From positions 744,001-808,000 of the forward strand of contig NZ_JAIWPJ010000001.1 in NCBI RefSeq assembly GCF_020515625.1: a stretch of 64,000 nucleotides of DNA. Reading direction: 5' to 3'. Position 1 is the first letter of the stretch. The number at the start of each line of letters is the position of its first letter. This DNA is from Natrinema amylolyticum. GTDB lineage: Archaea > Halobacteriota > Halobacteria > Halobacteriales > Natrialbaceae. Made by a program: the position numbers and the translations under genes. A model generated the notes under the pieces. It did not search any database and was not told where the DNA came from. It saw only the letters and a list, made by a program, of their open reading frames with translations. This document shows positions 43,183-51,920 of this stretch, in pieces.

Positions 43183-45252
43183 TTATTGTTCGCGTGCGTT
43201 GTACTGGACGTCGACCGTCGCGTCGCCGAGGATCGTGAAGTCCTCGATGTCGCCGTCGAACCAGTAGGCGTCGAGCCAGTTACCGACACCGCCGCGGACC
43301 GTTGTGTCCTCGACGATATCGTCCTCGTTGACCGATGCGTCGCGGTACTCGGCCTGGATGACCTTCCCGGCGACGCGGAACGAATACGTGCTCGGTTCGG
43401 ACGTTTCGGTCCCGTCGAAGACGATCGCGTGAGGAAGCAGTTCGGGGTCGCCGTACTCCTCGAGGTCGATCTCCTCGCCGTCGACCGTAATCGTGGGCGT
43501 CCCGTTGGTCAGCGTCACGTCGGTCAGCGTTCCGGAGAACCGGAATCGGAGGCTGTCGTCGGTGACGGTGCTCTGGACCGTCGATCCGGAGATCGTCGTC
43601 GCTTCGTCTTCGGGCTCCTCGTCGGAGGCGAGTTCGACCGTGCCGTCGACCGTGATCTCGAAGCCGACCGGCTTCCCCGGCCCCTGTACCTCGAGGACGT
43701 GCGGGAGGTCGTCGCCGAAGTCGGCGGGATCGACCTGCTCACCGTTGACCGAAACCGTGCCCGGCCCGTCGACGGTCAGCTCTTCGATCTCGCCGCTGAA
43801 CAGGAACGCGTCCTTCCAGTCGGCGACGCTGCCGTAGACGGTGCCGCCCTCGATGGCGTCCTCGTCGTCGATCGAGGCACCGTCGTAGCTGCTCCGTTCG
43901 GCCTCGCCACTGACGGTGAACTCGTAGCGGGTCGCGTCCTCGTCGCTCCCGTTAATGAGGATGACGTTGTCCAGGATATCGTCGATGTCTGCGGGGTCGA
44001 TCTCGACGCCGTTGACCCGGACGGTCGCGTTGCCGTCGACCGACAGGCGCTCGATCTGGCCGTCGAAGCGGAACGCGTCGAGGTAGTCGGCGACGGTGCC
44101 GCTGGCGCGGTTGCCGTCGACCGAGGCCGCCTCGTCGATCGTCGCGTTTTCGTCGGTGCTCGGTTCGACGGCCTCGCTGACGACGAACTCGTAGCTCGTG
44201 GCGTCCGACGTGCCGTTCCCGTCGAAGACGATCGTGTTCGCCAGCGACGAGTCGTCGGAGTCGTCGGTCGCGGATTCGTCGCTGGGCGGGCTCCCGGACG
44301 AGCCGCCGCTCGCGGCCTCCTCCGCGGAGGTCGGAACGCCCTCGGGCATCGAGAGATCGGGGTTCGAGCCGAGCCCGTCCCCGCGCGTAAGTCTGACGTC
44401 ACCGCGCTGGCTGATGCCATCGAACTGCGTGTCCTCGATGGAGATCCGCGTCGTCTCGCCGTTCCGACCGAGGTGGATCGCGTCGTTATAAGAGCCGGAA
44501 CTGAAGTCACAGCCCGAGACCTCCATCCGTCCGGGGTTCCAGCCCCAGAAACACCGACCGTTGTACCGGCCGTTGCCGTCGTTGTACGCGACGGAGTCCG
44601 TACACTTCGAGCCGTCGGAGCTGAGACGGAAGCTCGAGACGTAGTTGTTCGCCGCGTAGCAGCGATCGATGTGGACCGTGCCGCCGTTGCCGTTGTATCC
44701 GGGTGCGGACGCGTAAATCCCGTTGTTGGGCCAGTCCTGGACGTTGCAGTGTCGGATATCGATGTGACCGCTGTGCTCCGGCGCGACCCAGATCCCACAC
44801 TGCCCGTGGGAACTGTAGCTGCTCGGGCGCACGCAGCCGTCGCCCATGTAGACGTTTTCGATCGTCGACGTGTTGCCGTCGACGTCGGCCACCGCGATCG
44901 CGTGCCTGTCGTAGCTGTGGGTGCCGATGAAGCCGACGTTCCGGATCGTCCAGTTCGTCGACTCTCGAGCGTAGAGCCCGAACCAGTTGCCGTTCGAGAA
45001 GTCGATGATCTTGTTCTCGAAGACCTCACCGTCGTCGATGGTGTACCACTCGTTGGAGGCTTCGATGACCTCGTACTCCTCCGCGGCGGCCGCGGTGCCA
45101 GTCGCGAGACCACCGCCGACCACGGACGCCGCGCCCGTCAGCTTCAGATACGATCGGCGATCGATTAAGATACTATTACCGCTCGTATCCCCGCTTTCGG
45201 GGCCGCTACCCGCAGAACCGCCGTCATCCAATACCGAATTGTCGCGTGCCAT
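43183..45252 (-). CDS. Tat-secreted beta-helix protein with four C-terminal repeats (long paralogue)
   Basis: 689 residues. The twin-arginine signal IDRRSYLKLTGAASVVGGG is followed by a beta-helix closely like that of the 41577 gene (WTIRNVGFIGTH, STIENVYMGDGC, HIDIRHCNVQDW, then PEGVPTSAEEAASGG). After a Ser/Asp linker, four related domains of about 80 residues follow. Each opens with a strand of the type NTIVFDGNG / NVILINGS / HVLEVQG / HAIVFDG and ends near VNGxxxDPAD. These repeats look like wall- or glycan-attachment modules. It is convergent with its paralogue and has the same promoter box 25 nt before the ATG. Confidence 0.83.
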   Translation of the reverse strand: MARDNSVLDDGGSAGSGPESGDTSGNSILIDRRSYLKLTGAASVVGGGLATGTAAAAEEYEVIEASNEWYTIDDGEVFENKIIDFSNGNWFGLYARESTNWTIRNVGFIGTHSYDRHAIAVADVDGNTSTIENVYMGDGCVRPSSYSSHGQCGIWVAPEHSGHIDIRHCNVQDWPNNGIYASAPGYNGNGGTVHIDRCYAANNYVSSFRLSSDGSKCTDSVAYNDGNGRYNGRCFWGWNPGRMEVSGCDFSSGSYNDAIHLGRNGETTRISIEDTQFDGISQRGDVRLTRGDGLGSNPDLSMPEGVPTSAEEAASGGSSGSPPSDESATDDSDDSSLANTIVFDGNGTSDATSYEFVVSEAVEPSTDENATIDEAASVDGNRASGTVADYLDAFRFDGQIERLSVDGNATVRVNGVEIDPADIDDILDNVILINGSDEDATRYEFTVSGEAERSSYDGASIDDEDAIEGGTVYGSVADWKDAFLFSGEIEELTVDGPGTVSVNGEQVDPADFGDDLPHVLEVQGPGKPVGFEITVDGTVELASDEEPEDEATTISGSTVQSTVTDDSLRFRFSGTLTDVTLTNGTPTITVDGEEIDLEEYGDPELLPHAIVFDGTETSEPSTYSFRVAGKVIQAEYRDASVNEDDIVEDTTVRGGVGNWLDAYWFDGDIEDFTILGDATVDVQYNAREQ

Positions 45253-45276
45253 GCGTTCGGTTAAGGATAATATGTC

Positions 45277-45288
45277 CCTATAAACTTT
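45277..45288 (-). promoter_or_regulatory. Promoter AAAGTTTATAGG of the long beta-helix gene
   Basis: The box ends 25 nt before the ATG at 45252, matching the paralogue's promoter in sequence (10 of 12 bases) and distance. Confidence 0.65.
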
Positions 45289-45729
45289 CCCCTTATCTCT
45301 GTATAAAATAAACTGATTATAATAGATTCGTCCATATTTGTTGTTTAATATATTGTATCTCGGTACGTATGTCTTATATTGGAATCAGGATACGGCGGCG
45401 AGGTAATAGCGTATTACCGTCGTTTCGTCCGTACGCATTGACACTCTCGACTGTCGATCAGTCAAGTATTACTGACATCGAACACGTACCGCTTTAAGAC
45501 CACCTGCGAATATTCGAATTGGTTCTCTGCAGTTACGGATTCGTCACGGAATACATCAGAGAACGGTACGGAACGCGGAGCCGTCGCACTCGGAAGACAA
45601 CGATCGGGTCGCACCGTCGTCGGGACGGCGACGGACCGGTTCGGCAGTCGGCTCGAGCGAGTCCGGTCAAATCGACCGCGACGGCGGCGCGAAAACCGAC
45701 TCGTCGCTCGCCCGCGGTCGGCGAGACAG
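45289..45729. other. A/T-rich intergenic region
   Basis: No gene was seen. It is strongly A/T-rich from 45300 to 45380 and contains the third palindrome copy. It separates the long beta-helix gene start from the end of the flippase gene. Confidence 0.45.
45403..45417. promoter_or_regulatory. 15-bp palindrome GTAATA-N3-TATTAC (3 of 4)
   Basis: GTAATA GCG TATTAC, 151 bp upstream of the long beta-helix gene start. Confidence 0.6.
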
Positions 45730-47193
45730 TCAGATATGGGCCTTGATCTCGTAGAGATCAACGAGGCCGCTCGCGACGGAGAGCACTGCCCAGACCGTGA
45801 CGCCAGCGGCGATAACGGCGAGCAGGGTGACGAGTCCGGTGACGAACGGCTGTAACGCGACGACGGCGGCGGTCATCGCGACCGTCACGCCGCCGGCCGC
45901 CGCGATCGATGTCACGAGTCGCCGCCAGTGCAGTTCGAGTTCCCGATCGATGAGATAGACGTTGTAGCACACCATGAGCCCGTAACAGAGCGCCGTCGAC
46001 GTCGCCGCGCCGACGACGCCGATCGCCGGGATCAACACGAGGTTCAGCCCGAAGTTCAACGCGCCGGTGAGCCCCTTCCCGATCGCGCGCTCGGTCGCCC
46101 GGCCCAGGTAATCGAGGCTATCGTTGGTGATCTTATCGATCGCCTGAAACAGGACGAAGACGCTGAACACCTGCAGAACGGGCGCGGCACCGGTGTACGA
46201 GTCGCCGAAGACGAACCGAACCCCGGGTTCCGCCAGGAGAACGATCCCGGCGACCGCCGGCAGGTACAACAGGAGAACGTACTCGAGCGACCGCTCGTAC
46301 ACCCGAGCGGCGCGGTCGAGTTGCTCGGACGACTGGTGCTCGCCGAACGTCGGCGCGACGGTGAAGCCCAGCGAGTCAGCGGGAGCGATCACGAACGTGG
46401 AGACCTGTTTGGCGAGTTCGTAGAAGCCGACCGCGACCGGCGTCAGGAAGAACCCGACCATCAGCGTGTCGACGCGCTTGTAGAGGACGTTCGCGCCCTG
46501 CGAAGCCGTCAACGGCAGACTGTACCTACCGATTCGCTTCGCGAGGCCGGGCTCGGCGGACTCGGACGCGGGGTACGACGAGAGGATCCGGTAGAGGAAG
46601 TAGCCGCCGACGGCCACGGACACCAGATAGCCGGCGACGAAGCCGGCCAGCGCGCCGTACGCCCCGAAGCCGGCGGCCAAGAAGAGCACGATGAAGCCGA
46701 GTCTGCCCACGCTCGAGACGGTACTGGTCGCGGCGGTCAGGGTGACCTCGCCGAAGCCCTGAAACGCGATCAGCAGGTAGCCGTGGGCGACCTTGACGAC
46801 GATGAAGACGATCCCGAGCGCCAGCAGCGGCTCCAACCGCGGCTCGCCGTACGCGGCCGCGATCGCGTCGCGAAAGAGGACGAACAGGACGCAGACGAGT
46901 CCGACGGTGACGACGTTGAACGCGATCGACGAGCGGACGATATGGCGGATCTGGGAGTCGTCCGTTTCCCGGTACTCGGTGACGAACTTCGCCATCGATT
47001 TCGGAATCCCGAGGGTCCCGAAGAGGGTCGCGATCGAGAAGACCGCGATGGCGAGGAAGATGAGACCGTACTCGTTGGGCGAGAGGAACACCCGCGTGAG
47101 CAACAGGGTGATGGCCCCTTGCGCGCCGAGTCGAAGCAGTTCAGCGCCGAACGTGGCCTTGACTCCGCGGACGATGCGCTGTGAGAGTGACAT
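45730..47193 (-). CDS. Polysaccharide flippase (Wzx / MATE-like)
   Basis: 487 residues with twelve to fourteen predicted transmembrane segments. The start SQRIVRGVKATFGAELLRLG with TLLLTRVFLSPNEYGLIFLA is typical of lipid-linked oligosaccharide flippases of the MOP superfamily, and the middle YSLPLTASQGANVLYKRVDT is the second-half start. It would move lipid-linked sugar units across the membrane to the outer face. It lies 36 bp after an oxidoreductase gene in the same operon. No polymerase of recognised Wzy type was seen; the GT-C-like protein at 39268 is a candidate. Confidence 0.9.
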   Translation of the reverse strand: MSLSQRIVRGVKATFGAELLRLGAQGAITLLLTRVFLSPNEYGLIFLAIAVFSIATLFGTLGIPKSMAKFVTEYRETDDSQIRHIVRSSIAFNVVTVGLVCVLFVLFRDAIAAAYGEPRLEPLLALGIVFIVVKVAHGYLLIAFQGFGEVTLTAATSTVSSVGRLGFIVLFLAAGFGAYGALAGFVAGYLVSVAVGGYFLYRILSSYPASESAEPGLAKRIGRYSLPLTASQGANVLYKRVDTLMVGFFLTPVAVGFYELAKQVSTFVIAPADSLGFTVAPTFGEHQSSEQLDRAARVYERSLEYVLLLYLPAVAGIVLLAEPGVRFVFGDSYTGAAPVLQVFSVFVLFQAIDKITNDSLDYLGRATERAIGKGLTGALNFGLNLVLIPAIGVVGAATSTALCYGLMVCYNVYLIDRELELHWRRLVTSIAAAGGVTVAMTAAVVALQPFVTGLVTLLAVIAAGVTVWAVLSVASGLVDLYEIKAHI

Positions 47194-47229
47194 TGTGAGC
47201 GAGGAACGGCTGGGACTGAGAGCGGTCGT

Positions 47230-48417
47230 TTAGAGGTCGGTCGGGGCGGACTCGGCGTCGGTCACCGTCTCCGCCGCTTCGGTTTCGTCCGCCGCTTCGG
47301 TTTCGTTCACCGCGTCCGCGACCGCCGCTGTGTCCCTTGCCTCCGCCGTGTCCCCGTGGGGCTGTGCGGCGTCGCGGATGGTCTCCATGATGCGGATCGT
47401 CCACTTCGACTGCTCGAGGGGCACTGGGACGTCGGCGTCGCCCTCGATCGCGTCGACGAACCCGTCGAAGATCGCACAGTGGGAGTTCGTCGCCGTCTCC
47501 GCCTCCCAGCTGTCGTCGAACCGGGAGGTAGCGACGGACTTCGCGTTCTCGAGCGTGCTGGTGACCTGAGCCAGCGAGACGTCGAGGCTCTTCTTCGAGC
47601 GGGCGATGACCGAGGAGGTGTAATCCTCGTCGACCTCGTAGAGCGACTGGTTGATCTCGTCGACGACGAGGGACTTCTCGGAGCCGGTGATCACGTGAAG
47701 GCGCTGGGGCAACGTCCCCGAGAGCATCGTCACGTTACAGAGCGCACCGTCTTCGGAGACGTACTGGGCCTGTGCCTGATCGTACTCGAAGTCCTCCTCG
47801 TAGTTCTCCGAGAGAACGGTCTGTGCGGAGACGTCGTCGTCACGTTCGGGCCAGCCGCCGATACCGAGAATCGAGTAGATCGGGTGTGGCAGTCCCTCCT
47901 CGAACTCGCCGCCGGGCAGCTCGAACACCCACGAGCCCCGGTTGACCTGATCGGGCGGCGTCAGTCCAGCGTAGAGCGTGTCGACGGACTTGACGTGGCC
48001 GAGCTCGCCGGCGTCGATCAGCTCCCGAGCCTTGCGGACCGCCGGATAGAACAGGTGGTTGTGGATGACCGTCACGGGCGTCTCGTGCTCTCGAGAGAGC
48101 GCCTGGAGCTGTTCGACCTCCTCGGCGGTGACGGTGGCGGGTTTCTCGATGATGACGGCGACGCCGGCCTCGATCGCCCGTCGAGCGATATCGAAGTGCG
48201 TCTGGACCGGCGTGCACACGTGGAGACAGTCGAGTTCGTCGAGGAGTTCCGTGAAGTCCGTGACGGCCATCGTCCCGAACTCCCGGGCTCGTTCCCTGGC
48301 CAGTTGCTCGTCGAGGTCACAGACCGCGACCAGTTCCATATCGGGGTTGTTCTGCGCTCCCGCGAGGTGGGCCCGCGAGACGGTTCCTGCGCCGACGACT
48401 GCGGTTCGAACGACCAT
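47230..48417 (-). CDS. Gfo/Idh/MocA-family oxidoreductase
   Basis: 395 residues. TAVVGAGTVSRAHLAGAQ is the nucleotide-binding start, VAVIIEKPATVTAEEV the EKP motif and HNHLFYPAVRKARELI the start of the sugar domain. The C-terminal 40 residues are an Ala/Glu/Thr tail with repeated NETEAADETEAAE-like sequence. It is first in an operon with the flippase, so it probably makes a nucleotide sugar for the exported unit. It is a third Gfo/Idh enzyme of the window, less like WbpB than the one at 22777. Confidence 0.87.
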   Translation of the reverse strand: MVVRTAVVGAGTVSRAHLAGAQNNPDMELVAVCDLDEQLARERAREFGTMAVTDFTELLDELDCLHVCTPVQTHFDIARRAIEAGVAVIIEKPATVTAEEVEQLQALSREHETPVTVIHNHLFYPAVRKARELIDAGELGHVKSVDTLYAGLTPPDQVNRGSWVFELPGGEFEEGLPHPIYSILGIGGWPERDDDVSAQTVLSENYEEDFEYDQAQAQYVSEDGALCNVTMLSGTLPQRLHVITGSEKSLVVDEINQSLYEVDEDYTSSVIARSKKSLDVSLAQVTSTLENAKSVATSRFDDSWEAETATNSHCAIFDGFVDAIEGDADVPVPLEQSKWTIRIMETIRDAAQPHGDTAEARDTAAVADAVNETEAADETEAAETVTDAESAPTDL

Positions 48418-48421
48418 GAAA

Positions 48422-48453
48422 GAGCGGACAGTACTCCGCTCATTAGTTTTAGT
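48422..48453 (-). promoter_or_regulatory. Promoter and possible operator of the oxidoreductase-flippase operon
   Basis: ACTAAAACTA (minus strand, 48453-48444) ends 27 nt before the ATG at 48417. Between it and the ATG lies a perfect 7-bp inverted repeat GAGCGGA (48422-48428) / TCCGCTC (48435-48441), over the expected start of transcription, where a repressor could bind. Confidence 0.45.
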
Positions 48454-48653
48454 CCGATTACTTCACGAACGCTAACTCGCCCTCGAAACGCCGACCGGGT
48501 ATGGACCTGTTACCGAAAATGACGGTCATCCGCGTCGATACCGAACAGGACGTTACGGCGGGATCGGCGTCCGTGAAACGGTCACCCAGTCGGGTCGCGA
48601 CTCGAGACGAATCGATCCGAGACGGGGAGTCTCAACGGACGAATTGACATCCT

Positions 48654-48673
48654 CCCGCGCCTAAAGACGCGGG
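48654..48673. repeat. Right-end hairpin of the TnpB element
   Basis: CCCGCG cctaaaga CGCGGG, a 6-bp stem about 35 nt after the tnpB stop codon. It is nearly identical in sequence to the left-end hairpin. Confidence 0.7.
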
Positions 48674-48706
48674 AATCCCACGGCACCGCACCGCTGGGTT
48701 GGGATA

Positions 48707-50026
48707 TTACGGTTTGCAGTCTACCACTTGTTCCTGCGGTTGGAATCCGCTGGACAAGTCGTGAAGGTAGACTCCGGGCTGTGCCAACCAGCCGGTACTC
48801 CTATCCCCACCCGAACTGGGTACAGACTCGGAGTTACTTTGATTCAAATCGAGACGGATGTTTTCCGCTCCGTTCACGTCAGCGTTGAACGCAGCGTCAC
48901 ACTCCTCACACACATACAAACCACGTTTAACGCGCTGATTCTCATCTTCCATACCACAGACGCAGCACGTCTTGCTCGTGGCGCGTTCGGACACCTCTAC
49001 GACCTCGATACCCTCAACCTTCGCCTTGTACGCGAGAATCGAAGTGAAGCGGTCGAACGCCCACCCATGCAGGTCGAGGTTTCCGTGCCGACCCCAGTTC
49101 TTCGACTCGCCGCTCTCATCCTCTCGGATACCAGCGAGTTTCCCGACGTTGATGCGACCAACGCCACGCTCAATACACTTCTCTACGATATGCTTGGCGA
49201 GGCTATGGAAAAAGTGGGTACGGCGCTCCGACCACTTGTCGTGAAGTCGAGTAGCTGTTTCGCCGCCTGAATCGTCGCATTTGGCGATTTCTTTCGGGAA
49301 GTAGTACCCGTCTTGTTTCAGGCGATTGCCGGGATACAAGTCGGCCTCTTCGGTGCTGTACGCAACAGCGGCGAAGTTACAGATACCAAGGTCGATACCT
49401 GCCGTTTCGTTGCCGGGTACGGGGGATGTCTCGATTTCGTCTTTGCAGACGAGGTGCAGTTCCCATTGACTCTTCGCTCTGTCATAGACAGCACGAACCT
49501 GTTGCAGGTTCTCAACCGTCACGCCGGGGCGCGTTTCATACTCGACAAGGATGTATTCCCACGCTCTCGGGTGTTCCTTGTGATTTGCCCCTTTTGAGAG
49601 ACGAACCCGGTTGTTCTTGGTGTCGTGCCGGATGCCGTTCTGTTTCCACGTCACCGTGCTACGCGGGTGTTCTTCGTGGACGCGACGGCCTTTCGAGTCG
49701 TAGTAGTTTTTCTTGCGGTAGCCGGGCGGATTCGCTCGACTGTCTGACTTCCTCTTGCCATACCACGAGTTGAAGGCTTCAGCGAGTTCCTCCAGAACGC
49801 GCTGACTGGACTGTGAGTGCAGTCCCTTGTATTTGGTGTGACCTTTCAACTCGTCTTTGAGGACGTCATGGTCAGGAATCTCGCCCGAGTCTTCCCACAC
49901 TTGACGGGAATGATAGTTTGCGACGTTCCAGAGTTTGCTGGCCGACCACCCGTGCAGGTCGAGCGAATCCTCTACCTGCGAATGGTTACTGATTTTCGCT
50001 CGGTGAGTCCGGTGGACTTCCAGCAT
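48707..50026 (-). CDS. tnpB: RNA-guided nuclease TnpB (IS1341-type)
   Basis: 439 residues, full length. The RuvC-I aspartate is in TAGIDLGICNFA, the zinc finger in TCCVCGMED and VCEECDAAF, and the RuvC-III aspartate in NADVNGAENIR. The C-terminal tail STGWLAQPG and EQVVDCKP is usual for haloarchaeal members. The RuvC-II position, normally a glutamate in a V-E-D-L-like motif, reads INVGKLAGIRED, so the catalytic glutamate is displaced or missing. TnpB proteins are guided by an RNA from the 3' end of the element; such overlapping RNAs are known for IS1341-type genes in haloarchaea. Confidence 0.93.
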   Translation of the reverse strand: MLEVHRTHRAKISNHSQVEDSLDLHGWSASKLWNVANYHSRQVWEDSGEIPDHDVLKDELKGHTKYKGLHSQSSQRVLEELAEAFNSWYGKRKSDSRANPPGYRKKNYYDSKGRRVHEEHPRSTVTWKQNGIRHDTKNNRVRLSKGANHKEHPRAWEYILVEYETRPGVTVENLQQVRAVYDRAKSQWELHLVCKDEIETSPVPGNETAGIDLGICNFAAVAYSTEEADLYPGNRLKQDGYYFPKEIAKCDDSGGETATRLHDKWSERRTHFFHSLAKHIVEKCIERGVGRINVGKLAGIREDESGESKNWGRHGNLDLHGWAFDRFTSILAYKAKVEGIEVVEVSERATSKTCCVCGMEDENQRVKRGLYVCEECDAAFNADVNGAENIRLDLNQSNSESVPSSGGDRSTGWLAQPGVYLHDLSSGFQPQEQVVDCKP

Positions 50027-50144
50027 CGTGAAACGTCTGTATAATCGCTTATTTTCGCTCCTCCTGTAAAGGCTCGAATTGAAAACGGTGGAATATCCGG
50101 CCCGGCTATCGACGGTGGGTTGTGGAGTGGGGTGTCGGATTCAT

Positions 50145-50164
50145 CCCGCGCCTAAAGGCGCGGG
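50145..50164. repeat. Left-end hairpin of the TnpB element
   Basis: CCCGCGCC TAAA GGCGCGGG, a perfect 8-bp stem with a 4-nt loop, 119 bp upstream of the tnpB start. Confidence 0.75.
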
Positions 50165-50170
50165 TATTCT

Positions 50171-50471
50171 CCTTGCTCTTTATAATGCGGTTCGAAAGGC
50201 GGCTCCCGCGCCGGGAACAGCTGCTGGCACGCGACTGCTCCGGTATCGGATGACGGTCGTCGGGAGCCAGTTGAACGTACGTAACCGGGTGATAAAAACC
50301 CTTCTCAGCGATCCGAGATGACGGTGGCCGAAAGTCGACGGCCGGCGATCGCGTCGGGCACTCGACGAATCAGTGACTCAATGAGCGATCGACTCGCGGG
50401 GCTCGAGCGGACGAGCGGAGCAGGAATAGTCGTCGTGAGTTCGGACACTGGACACGGTCGCGAACGTCGCG
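50171..50471. other. Intergenic region after the IS element, no gene seen
   Basis: It contains a TATA-like gataaaaac at about 50291-50299 with an ATG at 50318, but the frame behind it soon becomes an Arg-only antisense shadow of the DUF7344 gene. Confidence 0.4.
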
Positions 50472-51068
50472 CTACTCGATTCGGGACAGTTTGCCGTCGA
50501 CGTTGCGTTCCTGCGAGCGGTTCCGGACGACGTGAGCGATCGAGAGACAGAAGAAGGCGGCGACGACGGCGCCCGCGAGGGCGAGCATCGGGACGGCCGA
50601 TAGCAGCGGCGCGCCGAGAACCGCCGCGCCGAGGAGGGCGGCACCGACCACGCTGAGGCCGGCGTACCATCGGTCCCACCGGTCCTGACGGTGGCTGTCC
50701 GTGTCGAGATACATCATCAGCAGGTCGGCGTTGTCGGCCAGCGAGATCAGGCCCCGATCCTGATCGTACTCGACGATGCCGGCGTCGTCCATCTTCGGCA
50801 GGTGGGTCTGGTAGAGGGCGACGTAGACGCGTTTCCGTTGGTCGGAACTGAGCGCGCTGACCTCGGTGTCGTTCTCCCAGGCGGCGATCTGTTCGGCGAG
50901 TTCACCGAGCGTGACCGTTTCGTCGGCTTCGAGCAAGTACGCGAGGACTTCCCGGCGACGGCGATTCTTTAGGAGCTCGAAAATGACGTCCTTCGAGAGG
51001 CGCTCGTCCTCGTCGGCGTCGGCGACCGAGGCGATCTCGTCGGGCAGCGACGTATCGATCGAAGACAT
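50472..51068 (-). CDS. DUF7344-type membrane-linked winged-helix regulator (3 of 3)
   Basis: 198 residues from the ATG at 51068; a GTG at 51074 adds two. After an acidic start comes the winged helix (VIFELLKNRRRREVLAYLLE, VTLGELAEQIAAWENDTE, VYVALYQTHLPKMDDAGIVE), then two transmembrane segments (SVVGAALLGAAVLGAPLL and LALAGAVVAAFFCLSIAHVV). It shares AAWENDTE and YQTHLP with the copy at 19967. It is divergent from the TFB gene across an 850-bp gap. Confidence 0.85.
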   Translation of the reverse strand: MSSIDTSLPDEIASVADADEDERLSKDVIFELLKNRRRREVLAYLLEADETVTLGELAEQIAAWENDTEVSALSSDQRKRVYVALYQTHLPKMDDAGIVEYDQDRGLISLADNADLLMMYLDTDSHRQDRWDRWYAGLSVVGAALLGAAVLGAPLLSAVPMLALAGAVVAAFFCLSIAHVVRNRSQERNVDGKLSRIE

Positions 51069-51920
51069 TACCACGACCCTCCGGTTGTAGTGACTCCATT
51101 CGAGCTCGGTGCCCTCCGGACCCGCTCCACGTCACCGGAGCATCGTCCCGACGGCGACCGCTGTACGTTCGAACGGCGAGTCGAAATCACGATTGACACA
51201 CCAGGTTGTACACCAACAGAGATACTCTTAAACACGGCCACGTTTCGCACCGTCTGCAAAGGAGGTACGGAACGACTTCTCGACGGCGTCCTCGCGACGG
51301 CCGACCGGCGCCGCGGCGGGCGGTTTCGAACGGCCTCGAAGTCGATCAGTATCTGCCGATTGCGCCCGTGTATCGACGGCGTACGAGCGGCCGGTTCGCC
51401 GAGAGGACGAGTACGAGCGCAGTCCGGAGGATTGATTCCCAACACGGTGCTGATACCGACGGTTCGGACCAGCCAACATAAAATCGAGCGACAGTTCACA
51501 GCCGAATAACGGATTTACTCCGTGAACGTTCGATTTACGCCGCTGACTCGTCACAACGATCGTCACGTTTCATGTGGCGTGTGGACATTGGTCACGATGG
51601 GTCGAAGCGACCGATCGGCGGTCGGTTCGCCCGGACACGACCGATGGGACACGGTCTCGATGCGGCCGCCATCCCTGTTTGCTCGAGGCAGCGGGCGGTC
51701 GCATCGACCATCTTCCTTTCTCTCTTCGGACGGTGATGGCCATACTGTCGGCCGGTTTCGGTCATATGAGCGGTCACCCGCCGTAACTGGGTACGTAATT
51801 CACTGCGATCCGTCCGGAGAACCGTCACGCGGACTGACAGCCGGCGGCGTCGTAAGTCGGTGTTTCCCGCGAAACCATGTGAACCCCTTACAGTGCCGGC
51901 ACGGTTTCCTCCGGCTACTG
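51069..51920. other. Long intergenic region upstream of TFB
   Basis: No convincing gene was seen in 850 bp. The TFB frame is open upstream to 51522, but the residues before 51921 are Ser/Arg-rich and unlike any TFB N-terminus. A regulatory leader or a decayed gene could lie here. Confidence 0.35.

Larger units (their letters stand above)
48645..50170 (-). mobile_element. TnpB-only IS200/IS605-family element
   Basis: A single tnpB gene is bracketed by similar hairpins, CCCGCG-N8-CGCGGG at 48654-48673 (3' side) and CCCGCGCC-TAAA-GGCGCGGG at 50145-50164 (5' side), the sub-terminal palindromes typical of this family. No TnpA transposase gene is present, so movement would need a TnpA in trans. 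The outer ends are estimated; direct target duplications are not expected for this family. Confidence 0.75.

Noticed and set aside
48644-50175. CRISPR-like reading of the hairpins around the TnpB gene
   Set aside because: There are only two palindromes, at the two ends of a TnpB gene, which is the IS200/IS605 pattern; no regularly spaced repeats are present.
50318-50656. Plus-strand frame with a TATA-like box at the right distance
   Set aside because: After about 45 residues it is an Arg-rich antisense shadow of the DUF7344 gene; the start may be chance.
51522-51920. In-frame N-terminal extension of TFB
   Set aside because: TFB normally starts a few residues before the zinc ribbon; the extension is Ser/Arg-rich and has no family match.
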